A stretch of DNA of 5,154 nt from CADCUY01 sp964242735 (GTDB lineage Bacteria > Actinomycetota > Actinomycetes > Actinomycetales > Quadrisphaeraceae), in the NCBI GenBank assembly GCA_964242735.1, contig CAXTAK010000043.1:1-5154 (forward strand), given 5' to 3'. Positions 1-5,074 of the stretch are shown piece after piece. The notes under the pieces are model-generated. The model saw only the letters and a program-made list of their open reading frames with translations. It did not search any database and was not told the origin of the DNA. A program made the position numbers and the translations under genes. Each line of letters starts with the position of its first letter. Within the stretch, counting starts at the first letter, position 1.

Positions 1-25
1 CTCGTCGCAGCGCCCCGACCGTCCC

Positions 26-31
26 TAGGGT
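26..31 (+). promoter_or_regulatory. Possible -10 element of the ABC importer operon
   Basis: The hexamer TAGGGT fits the actinobacterial sigma-70-type -10 pattern TAnnnT. It lies 50 nt upstream of the chosen ATG at 82, which would put transcription start near position 38. No good -35 hexamer is visible: GTCGCA at 4-9, with a 16-nt spacer, matches TTGACA at only three positions, and the window edge prevents a wider look. The call rests on one hexamer in very G+C-rich DNA and is tentative. Confidence 0.3.
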
Positions 32-38
32 CACCGGT

Positions 39-53
39 GTGGCGGCCCGCCAC
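39..53. promoter_or_regulatory. 15-nt palindrome, candidate operator in the ABC operon leader
   Basis: GTGGCGG at 39-45 and CCGCCAC at 47-53 are perfect reverse complements around a single central base (C46). The site lies just after the possible -10 hexamer and before the ribosome-binding site. A repressor bound there would block transcription start. The nearly absent loop favours a protein-binding site on DNA over a stable RNA hairpin; as RNA only a 5-bp stem with a 5-nt loop could form. Which protein would bind cannot be told. G+C-rich sequence makes such symmetry fairly cheap by chance. Confidence 0.35.
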
Positions 54-69
54 CGCCGCCACCCCCGCC

Positions 70-75
70 GAGGAG
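70..75 (+). promoter_or_regulatory. Ribosome-binding site that decides the binding-protein start
   Basis: GAGGAG ends 6 nt before the ATG at 82. The in-frame GTG at 37 has no comparable purine run before it. The ATG start also gives a compact lipoprotein signal peptide, so 82 is preferred over 37. Confidence 0.7.
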
Positions 76-81
76 CCCGCC

Positions 82-894
82 ATGCCCGTCCCCACCCGCC
101 GCCCCTGGGCCGGTGTCGCGCTCACCGCCGCGACCCTGGTGTCGCTGACCGCGTGCGGCGGCGCCGAGGAGGAGGCGGGCGGGACGGCGTCCGAGGGCGG
201 CGGGCGGACGCTGACCATCGCCACCAGCAACGACGCCCCCTTCTCCTTCCTCGACGCCGAGACGGGAGACCTGATGGGCATCGACGGCGAGATGATGCTG
301 GCGATGGCCGAGGCGGAGGGCTGGGAGGTCGAGGTCACCACCACCGACTTCGCCACGCTGATCCCCACCCTGGAGGCCGGGCGGGCCGACGTCATCGTCG
401 ACGCCATGTACATCACCGACGAGCGCGAGGAGCAGATCGACTTCACCGACCCCTGGTACAGCCAGGGCGAGGGGCTCGTCGTCCGCGAGGACGAGACCGG
501 CATCGCGAGCCGCGACGACATCGCCGGCCGGATCGCCGGCGCCCAGACCGGCACCACCTTCCTCGACCTCGTCAACACCCTCGGCGCCAGCGAGGTGCTG
601 CTCTTCGACTCCCAGGCCACCCTGCTCGACGCGGTGGAGAACGGGCAGGTCGACGTCGCGATGACCGACGTGGCGGTGGCCGCCTACACCCTCAGCCAGA
701 ACCCCGACGGCGGGCTGAAGATCGTCGAGCCCTACGAGCCGTACTTCCCGGGCACCGTCGGGGCCGGGGTCTCCCAGGACGACCCGGAGCTGACCGCCGA
801 CCTCAACGCGGCCCTCGCCGACCTCAAGGCCAGCCCGCGCTACCTGGAGATCCTCGAGTCCTACGGGCTGGGCGAGCCGAACGCCCTCCCGTGA
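82..894 (+). CDS. Amino acid ABC transporter, substrate-binding lipoprotein (family 3)
   Basis: This 270-aa protein is the extracytoplasmic receptor that captures the substrate and delivers it to the permease encoded next. Residues 1-24 form a lipoprotein signal peptide: Arg6-Arg7, a hydrophobic core, then lipobox LTAC with Cys25 as the lipidated residue. A Gly/Glu-rich linker (26-42) precedes the two-lobed type 2 periplasmic-binding fold. Family marks are a near-match to the family 3 signature (GIDGEMM, 66-72), ITDEREEQIDFTDPWY (111-126) and GAQTGTT (153-159). By motif position Arg115 and Asp196 (MTDV) correspond to the HisJ/GlnH-type Arg and Asp that hold the carboxylate and amino groups of an alpha-amino acid, so an amino-acid-like ligand is inferred. 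The side-chain specificity cannot be read. The start at 82 is chosen for its ribosome-binding site and signal peptide; an in-frame GTG at 37 would add 15 residues. The permease gene follows after 42 nt. Confidence 0.93.
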   Translation: MPVPTRRPWAGVALTAATLVSLTACGGAEEEAGGTASEGGGRTLTIATSNDAPFSFLDAETGDLMGIDGEMMLAMAEAEGWEVEVTTTDFATLIPTLEAGRADVIVDAMYITDEREEQIDFTDPWYSQGEGLVVREDETGIASRDDIAGRIAGAQTGTTFLDLVNTLGASEVLLFDSQATLLDAVENGQVDVAMTDVAVAAYTLSQNPDGGLKIVEPYEPYFPGTVGAGVSQDDPELTADLNAALADLKASPRYLEILESYGLGEPNALP

Positions 895-909
895 CCGGCG
901 CTCGCCGGT
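894..909 (+). promoter_or_regulatory. Intercistronic stem-loop between binding protein and permease genes
   Basis: ACCGGCG (894-900) and CGCCGGT (903-909) are perfect inverted arms separated by CT. As RNA this gives a 6-bp stem (ACCGGC/GCCGGT) with a GCUC tetraloop, beginning at the last base of the upstream TGA stop. No U-run follows, so it is unlikely to be a simple terminator. In other importers, such as the malE-malF junction, intercistronic hairpins protect the upstream message and help make binding protein in excess over membrane subunits. The same role is inferred here from position and structure. Confidence 0.45.
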
Positions 910-936
910 GCGGCGGCCCACGACGGGAGGAGGTCC

Positions 937-1590
937 GTGGAGTTCGTCCGTGACACGCTCGCGGTGATCCCCTCGCTGCTGCGGGTCACGCCCGTGGTCA
1001 TCCAGCTCGCGGTGGGCGCCATGGTCCTCGCGCTCGCGCTCGGCCTGGTCATCGCCCTGGTCAGGGTCAGCGGGCCCGCGCCGCTGCGGGCGGTGGCGGC
1101 CGCCTTCGTCGAGGTGGTGCGCGGCACGCCGCTGCTGGTGCAGCTGGTCTACATCTACTTCGTGCTGCCCGAGCTGGGCGTGCAGATCGACCCGCTGCCC
1201 GCCGGCGTCCTCGGGCTGGGGCTGAACTACGCCGCCTACCTCTCGGAGGTGTTCCGCTCCGCGATCCTCTCCATCGACCGGGGGCAGCACGAGGCGGCCC
1301 TGTCCCTGGGGTACACGCCCACCCGCACCCTGCTGCAGGTGGTGCTGCCGCAGTCGTTCACCACGGCCATCGGCCCTGTGGGCAACTACTTCGTGGCGAT
1401 GGTGAAGGACACCTCGCTGACGTCGGTCATCGCCGTCACCGAGATCCTCAAGCAGTCGAACGTCATCGCCAGCCAGACGTTCCAGACCACGGAGGTCTAC
1501 ACCGCGGCCGCGCTGCTCTACCTGGCGATCAGCCTGCCGCTGGCGCGCCTCGTGGCCCTGGTCGAGCGGAGGATCCGTGCCCGTGCCTGA
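937..1590 (+). CDS. Amino acid ABC transporter permease (HisM/GlnP type)
   Basis: This 217-aa integral membrane subunit forms the substrate channel. Hydrophobic segments are visible at about 20-44, 66-80, 87-113 and 185-207, with further weaker ones. The family hallmarks are in order: RGTPLLVQL (62-70), NYAAYLSEVFRSAI (97-110), and the cytoplasmic EAA loop that docks on the ATPase, with E119-A-A, G125 and L137-P138. The length is typical for polar amino acid permeases. The start is GTG, preceded by a very purine-rich GGGAGGAGG at 925-933; the GGAGG at 926-930 gives 6-nt spacing. Only one permease gene is present, so the channel is probably a homodimer, although such systems may also pair with a second permease encoded elsewhere. 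The last 14 nt overlap the ATPase gene, suggesting translational coupling. Confidence 0.95.
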   Translation: MEFVRDTLAVIPSLLRVTPVVIQLAVGAMVLALALGLVIALVRVSGPAPLRAVAAAFVEVVRGTPLLVQLVYIYFVLPELGVQIDPLPAGVLGLGLNYAAYLSEVFRSAILSIDRGQHEAALSLGYTPTRTLLQVVLPQSFTTAIGPVGNYFVAMVKDTSLTSVIAVTEILKQSNVIASQTFQTTEVYTAAALLYLAISLPLARLVALVERRIRARA

Positions 1591-2431
1591 GACGGCCCGC
1601 CCCGCCGTCGAGGTGCGCGGGGTGCACAAGCACTTCCGCGTCGGACCGCCCGCGCCCGCGTGGCGGCGGCTGTTCTCACGGGTCGACGGGCGCCCGCTGG
1701 TCGAGGTGCTCAAGGGCGTCGACCTCACCGTGCACGAGGGTCAGACGGTGGCGATCCTCGGGGCCAGCGGCTCGGGCAAGAGCACGCTGCTGCGCTGCAT
1801 CAACCACCTGGAGACCATCGACGACGGACGCATCCTCGTCGACGGGCACCTCGTCGGGTACACCGAGAAGGACGGCGCGCTGGTGCCCCAGGGCGCCCGG
1901 CGCACCGCGCAGCAGCGGGCCGGCATCGGGATGGTGTTCCAGCAGTTCAACCTGTTCCCGAACAAGACCGCCCTCGGCAACGTCATGGCGCCGCTGCGGG
2001 CGATCAAGAGGATGGGCGCCGAGCAGGCGCGGGCGATCGCCGTGGAGCAGCTCACCCTCGTGGGCCTGGCGGACCGGGTCGACGCCTACCCGAGCCGGCT
2101 CTCGGGGGGGCAGAAGCAGCGCGTCGCCATCGCCCGGGCGCTCGCGATGGACCCGGCGGTGATGCTCTTCGACGAGCCGACCTCCGCGCTGGACCCCGAG
2201 CTGGTCACCGAGGTGCTGGCCGTGATCCAGAAGATCGCCCTGGGGGGGACGACGGCGATCATCGTCACGCACGAGGTCGCCTTCGCCCGCGACGTCGCGG
2301 ACCGGGTGGTCGTCATGGACGGCGGGGTCATCGTCGAGGAGGGGCCGACCGCGCAGGTCTTCAGCTCGCCGCAGCACCCGCGCACGCGGGGGCTCCTGCA
2401 GCGGAGCCAGGCGCGGGGCCCCGCCGACTGA
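1577..2431 (+). CDS. Amino acid ABC transporter ATP-binding protein
   Basis: This 284-aa cytoplasmic ATPase powers the importer. All catalytic motifs are intact: Walker A GASGSGKST (62-70, Lys68), Q-loop Gln122 in GMVFQQFNLFP, signature LSGGQ (175-179), Walker B VMLFDEP (195-201, catalytic Glu200), D-loop SALD (203-206) and switch His232 in IIVTHE. The sequence NLFP after the Q-loop is typical of the polar amino acid (HisP/GlnQ) group. It is somewhat longer than the usual 240-260 aa because of about 20 extra residues (21-40, including PPAPAWRRLFSR) between the A-loop aromatic Phe20 and the core, and a short insert at about 95-112. The GTG start at 1577 has GGAGG at 1568-1572 four nt upstream; an in-frame GTG at 1583 is the alternative. 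The start overlaps the permease stop by 14 nt. It ends the operon and faces a convergent gene. Confidence 0.95.
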   Translation: MPVPETARPAVEVRGVHKHFRVGPPAPAWRRLFSRVDGRPLVEVLKGVDLTVHEGQTVAILGASGSGKSTLLRCINHLETIDDGRILVDGHLVGYTEKDGALVPQGARRTAQQRAGIGMVFQQFNLFPNKTALGNVMAPLRAIKRMGAEQARAIAVEQLTLVGLADRVDAYPSRLSGGQKQRVAIARALAMDPAVMLFDEPTSALDPELVTEVLAVIQKIALGGTTAIIVTHEVAFARDVADRVVVMDGGVIVEEGPTAQVFSSPQHPRTRGLLQRSQARGPAD

Positions 2432-2454
2432 CCCCCTCGCCGAGGACGGGTCAG
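2428..2454. terminator. Hairpin between convergent genes, probable bidirectional terminator
   Basis: CTGACCC (2428-2434) and GGGTCAG (2448-2454) are perfect inverted arms. Directly inside, CCTC (2435-2438) pairs with GAGG (2442-2445) around a GCC loop, leaving AC (2446-2447) as a bulge, for 11 bp in total. The TGA of the ATPase gene (2429-2431) lies in one arm, and the stop of the opposing oxidoreductase gene (2451-2453, read on the minus strand) lies in the other. The structure can form in RNA from either strand. No T-run follows on either side, which is common for actinobacterial hairpin terminators. Position between two 3' ends is the main support; the function is inferred. Confidence 0.6.
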
Positions 2455-3395
2455 GGCAGCAGGACGACCTTCCCGCCGGCGTGCTCGCCCGCGACGAGCT
2501 CCTGCGCGTCGGCCGCCTCGGCGAGGGGGAACGTGCGCGCGACGACGACCTCGAGCTTCCCGTCCTCGACCAGCGCCGTGAGGCGGAGTCGGGCGGCGTC
2601 CCGGATGCCCGCCCCGGGGTCGGCGCCCGGGGCCTCGCCGATGAGGGCGATGCCGTCACCGGCCCTCCCGAAGGCGGCCGCGGAGACGACCAGGCGGGGC
2701 ACCGGGACCAGCTCGAGGGAGGCGTCGACGGCCTCGTCGGTGCCCACGGCGTCGATGGCGGCGTCGATCCCGCCCGGGGCGGCGGCGCGCACCCGGTCGA
2801 CCAGGCCGGGCCCGTAGGCGACCGGGATGACGCCGTACCCGCGCAGCGCCTCGTGGTGGCGCTCGCTGGCGGTGCCGATGACCGTGGCGCCGTCCGCGAC
2901 GGCGATCTGCGCGGCGGTCAGGCCCACGCCGCCCGAGACGCCGTGGATCAGCACCGTCGTGCCGCCGATCACACCGGCGGCGATGAGGGCGTGGATCGCG
3001 GTCGTCCCGGTGAGCATGAGCCCCGCGGCGGCCTCGAAGGACATGGCGGCCGGCTTCGGTACCACGCTCGCGGCCGGCACGGTCACCTCGTCGGCGTAGC
3101 CCCCGGTGATCGGGTAGGCGATCACCTCGTCGCCCACCGCGACGTCCCCGGCCCGTCCGCGGGCGCCCTCGCCGACGGCGGTGACCACCCCGGAGACCTC
3201 CATGCCCTGCGGCATCGGCAGCTGGGCGGGGTCGGAGCCGAAGGCGCCGCTGTAGAGCTTGTGGTCGACGGGGTTGATGCCCGCGGCGCGCACCGCGATG
3301 CTCACCTCGCCCGGGCCGGGCGCCGGCAGCTCGGGGTGGGCGACGGTGAGCCCCTCGGGCCCGCCGAAGGCGGTGGCGACGATCGCGGTGGTCAT
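2451..3395 (-). CDS. Zinc-free medium-chain NAD(P)H oxidoreductase (quinone oxidoreductase-like)
   Basis: This 314-aa cytoplasmic enzyme of the medium-chain dehydrogenase/reductase superfamily probably transfers hydride from NADPH to a quinone, enone or similar carbonyl. The N-terminal GroES-like domain has PGPGEVSIAVRAAGINPVD (26-44) and the VGDEV turn (87-91). The Rossmann domain begins near 145 and contains the nucleotide-binding loop HGVSGGVG (151-158), the GTAS strand end and an AIDAVG segment. The Cys/His ligands of catalytic and structural zinc are absent, as expected for the quinone oxidoreductase branch. The C-terminus, with ARTFPLAEAADAQELV then GGKVVLLP, matches the usual family ending, so the gene is complete. 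The start is ATG at 3395, preceded by GGAGGA. The frame stays open upstream to 3665, but that part has no family homology and overlaps the divergent gene. The substrate cannot be determined. It is convergent with the ATPase gene and divergent from the monooxygenase gene. Confidence 0.9.
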   Translation of the reverse strand: MTTAIVATAFGGPEGLTVAHPELPAPGPGEVSIAVRAAGINPVDHKLYSGAFGSDPAQLPMPQGMEVSGVVTAVGEGARGRAGDVAVGDEVIAYPITGGYADEVTVPAASVVPKPAAMSFEAAAGLMLTGTTAIHALIAAGVIGGTTVLIHGVSGGVGLTAAQIAVADGATVIGTASERHHEALRGYGVIPVAYGPGLVDRVRAAAPGGIDAAIDAVGTDEAVDASLELVPVPRLVVSAAAFGRAGDGIALIGEAPGADPGAGIRDAARLRLTALVEDGKLEVVVARTFPLAEAADAQELVAGEHAGGKVVLLP

Positions 3396-3398
3396 GGG

Positions 3399-3404
3399 TC
3401 CTCC
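3399..3404 (-). promoter_or_regulatory. Ribosome-binding site that decides the oxidoreductase start
   Basis: Read on the minus strand this is GGAGGA, 3 nt before the ATG (4 nt if the core GGAGG is counted). It supports initiation at 3395 rather than at any codon in the longer open frame that runs up to 3665. Confidence 0.7.
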
Positions 3405-3428
3405 AGCGCTGCTGCGACACCGCGCATT

Positions 3429-3449
3429 CCGGGCACCTGCGGGGCCCGG
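3429..3449. repeat. Inverted repeat, 6-bp arms, divergent intergenic region
   Basis: CCGGGC (3429-3434) and GCCCGG (3444-3449) are perfect inverted arms with a 9-nt spacer. Alone this is weak in such G+C-rich sequence. It is listed because it directly adjoins two further dyads in the same 124-bp control region. Confidence 0.3.
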
Positions 3450-3464
3450 TGGTCCAGGCCACCG
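3447..3464. repeat. Inverted repeat CGGTGG-N6-CCACCG, candidate operator
   Basis: CGGTGG (3447-3452) and CCACCG (3459-3464) are perfect inverted arms with a 6-nt spacer, a geometry usual for dimeric repressors. It overlaps the flanking inverted repeats by a few bases on each side. A binding role is inferred only from symmetry and location between divergent genes. Confidence 0.35.
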
Positions 3465-3494
3465 CCGACCGGCAGTGGACGACCCCGGTCGGCG
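3463..3494. promoter_or_regulatory. Inverted repeat with 10-bp arms, candidate operator between divergent genes
   Basis: CGCCGACCGG (3463-3472) and CCGGTCGGCG (3485-3494) are perfect reverse complements with a 12-nt spacer. The arm centres are 22 bp apart, about two helical turns, so two protein subunits or dimers would face the same side of the DNA. It lies 25 bp before the proposed monooxygenase start and 67 bp before the oxidoreductase start. It could be an operator for one or both genes, or, if transcription starts upstream, an RNA hairpin in a leader. It is the longest symmetry I found between genes in the window. Confidence 0.45.
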
Positions 3495-3519
3495 TCCCGT
3501 CCCGGCGCACACTGGGCCC

Positions 3520-5070
3520 GTGGACGCCGCCCCGCTGCCCGAGCACGTCGACGTCCTCGTCGTCGGCGCCGGCCTCTCCGGCATCGGCGCGGCCTGCCAG
3601 CTGCGCCGGCACCGCCCGGGCCGGTCCCTGGTGGTGCTGGAGGCCCGGGAGGCCACCGGTGGCACGTGGGACCTGTTCCGCTACCCCGGGGTCCGCTCCG
3701 ACTCCGACATGACCACCCTCGGGTACTCCTTCGCACCGTGGACGGCAGGTACCTCCATCGCCGACGGCGCCTCGATCCTGCGCTACCTCCGCGAGACCGC
3801 CCGCGAGCACGGGGTGGACGCCCTGGTCCGCACCGGGCACCGCGTGGTGTCCGCGGAGTGGTCCAGCGACGCGGCCCGGTGGACCGTGGAGGTGCGGCGC
3901 GCCGCCACCGGCGACACGGTGCGGATGACGTGCGGGTTCCTCCACGCGTGCACCGGCTACTACCGCTACGACGCCGGGCACACCCCGGCCCTCGCCGGCG
4001 CCGAGCGCTTCACCGGGCGCGTGGTGCACCCGCAGCACTGGCCCGCGGACCTCGACGTCACCGGCGCGCGCGTGGTCGTGATCGGCAGCGGGTCCACCGC
4101 GGTGACCCTGGTGCCCGCCCTGGCGCGCACGGCGGTGCACGTGACGATGCTGCAGCGCTCCCCGAGCTGGGTGGTCTCGCTGCCCTCGCGCGACGCCCTC
4201 GAGGCCCGTCTGCGGCGGGTCCTGCCGCCCCGCGCCGTCCACGCCGTGGTGCGCGCGAAGAAGGTGGCGCTGGGCACCGCGACCTACCACCTGGCCCGCC
4301 GCGCCCCCGCCCTGGTGGGCCGCGCGCTGCTGCGCCGGGTGGCCGCGCAGCTGCCCGAGGGCTCCGACACGGCCGCGCACTTCGTCCCCCGCTACGCGCC
4401 CTGGGACCAGCGGCTGTGCATCGCCGCGGACGGCGACCTGTTCCGCGCGCTGTCCAGCGACCGGGCGGGCGTGGTCACCGGGGAGATCGACACCCTCACC
4501 GAGACCGGGGTGCGGCTGGCCTCGGGGGAGGAGCTCGCGGCCGACGTCGTCGTCACCGCCACCGGGCTGCGCCTGCTGGCGCTCGGCGGGATGGCCCTGC
4601 GCGTGGACGGCGCCGACGTCGACCTGCCCGGGCGCACCGCCTACAAGGGGATGATGATCTCCGGGGTGCCGAACTTCGCCTTCGTGGTCGGGTACACGTA
4701 CGCCTCGTGGACGCTGAAGGCCGACCTCGTCGGTGAGCACGTGTGCCGGCTGCTCGACCACATGGCCCGTCGCGGGCTCGACGTCGCCACCCCCACGGCC
4801 CCGCCGGGCCCGCCCGGGGCGGCGGGCGGCTCGCCGCTGATCGACTTCACCTCCGGGTACGTGCGGCGCGGCATCGGCGCGTTCCCCACCCAGGGCGCGC
4901 GGGTGCCGTGGCGGCTGCGGCAGAACTACTACGCCGACGTGCTGCTGCTGCGCCACGCCCGCGTGGACGGCGAGGGGCTGGTGCTGTCGCGGGCGCCGGC
5001 CGCGGCCCCCGCGCCGCAGCCGGCCCCGCATCCGACTCCGCATCCAGCCCTTCAGCCGACGGGGGTGTGA
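3520..5070 (+). CDS. ethA: EthA-like FAD/NADPH Baeyer-Villiger monooxygenase
   Basis: This 516-aa flavoenzyme should use NADPH and O2 to insert oxygen into ketones or oxidise sulfur groups, as M. tuberculosis EthA does when it activates thioamides. It shows the FAD-binding GAGLSG (16-21), GGTWD (47-51), RYPGVRSDSDM (54-64), the type I Baeyer-Villiger fingerprint FTGRVVHPQHWP (164-175), the NADPH-binding GSGSTA (189-194) and the ATG motif (347-349). By motif alignment Asp61 and Arg298 (WDQRLC) occupy the positions of the catalytic Asp and Arg of phenylacetone monooxygenase. Likeness to remembered EthA runs the full length, including AYKGMM, ASWTLKADLV and PWRLRQNY; orthology is not proven. A Pro/His/Ala-rich tail (about 490-516) makes it longer than EthA (489 aa). 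The GTG at 3520 lacks a clear ribosome-binding site; GTG 3475 is the alternative. The frame is open from 3259, but that part overlaps the divergent gene and has no homology. Confidence 0.9.
   Translation: MDAAPLPEHVDVLVVGAGLSGIGAACQLRRHRPGRSLVVLEAREATGGTWDLFRYPGVRSDSDMTTLGYSFAPWTAGTSIADGASILRYLRETAREHGVDALVRTGHRVVSAEWSSDAARWTVEVRRAATGDTVRMTCGFLHACTGYYRYDAGHTPALAGAERFTGRVVHPQHWPADLDVTGARVVVIGSGSTAVTLVPALARTAVHVTMLQRSPSWVVSLPSRDALEARLRRVLPPRAVHAVVRAKKVALGTATYHLARRAPALVGRALLRRVAAQLPEGSDTAAHFVPRYAPWDQRLCIAADGDLFRALSSDRAGVVTGEIDTLTETGVRLASGEELAADVVVTATGLRLLALGGMALRVDGADVDLPGRTAYKGMMISGVPNFAFVVGYTYASWTLKADLVGEHVCRLLDHMARRGLDVATPTAPPGPPGAAGGSPLIDFTSGYVRRGIGAFPTQGARVPWRLRQNYYADVLLLRHARVDGEGLVLSRAPAAAPAPQPAPHPTPHPALQPTGV
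5026..5045 (+). repeat. Short direct repeat in the monooxygenase tail
   Basis: CCGCATCC occurs at 5026-5033 and again at 5038-5045, a 12-nt period that keeps frame and encodes PHPT-PHPA. Codons here (CAT, ACT, CAT, CCA, CTT) end in A or T, unlike almost all codons before them. This suggests slippage or loosely constrained sequence in a dispensable tail. Confidence 0.5.
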
Positions 5071-5074
5071 GCGC

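Noticed and set aside
31..1728. Long open frame (565 codons) on the minus strand opposite the binding-protein and permease genes
   Set aside because: It is rich in Arg, Gly, His and Asp with no domain or signal, and lies antisense to three well-supported genes. Such frames arise from G/C-ending codons on the other strand.
2413..2424. Perfect 12-nt palindrome GCGGGGCCCCGC inside the end of the ATPase gene
   Set aside because: It is made of G/C runs only, lies in coding sequence, and has no loop for an RNA hairpin. It is likely a chance product of composition.
3404..3411. 8-nt palindrome CAGCGCTG just upstream of the oxidoreductase ribosome-binding site
   Set aside because: Too short to separate from chance in G+C-rich DNA, and not repeated nearby.
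3259..3519. Upstream extension of the monooxygenase to 603 aa
   Set aside because: The extra 87 residues are antisense to the oxidoreductase start and its control region and resemble no flavoprotein N-terminus. The FAD-binding strand sits at the usual distance from GTG 3520.
3396..3519. Search for canonical -10 boxes for either divergent gene
   Set aside because: The region contains no TA dinucleotide, so no TAnnnT can exist on either strand, and I could not support a specific promoter. A GGAAT on the minus strand had no matching second element.
3396..3665. Upstream extension of the oxidoreductase to a 404-aa protein
   Set aside because: Family homology begins just after ATG 3395, which has a good ribosome-binding site, and the extension would overlap the start of the divergent monooxygenase gene.
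2481..4736. 751-codon plus-strand open frame opposite the oxidoreductase and running into the monooxygenase region in another frame
   Set aside because: The translation becomes almost pure Arg/Gly/Pro/Ala and has no recognisable domain, while the two genes it covers have full sets of family motifs.
2656..5043. 795-codon open frame on the minus strand opposite the monooxygenase and shifted against the oxidoreductase
   Set aside because: Low-complexity Arg/Gly/His-rich translation without motifs; a composition artefact of high G+C DNA.
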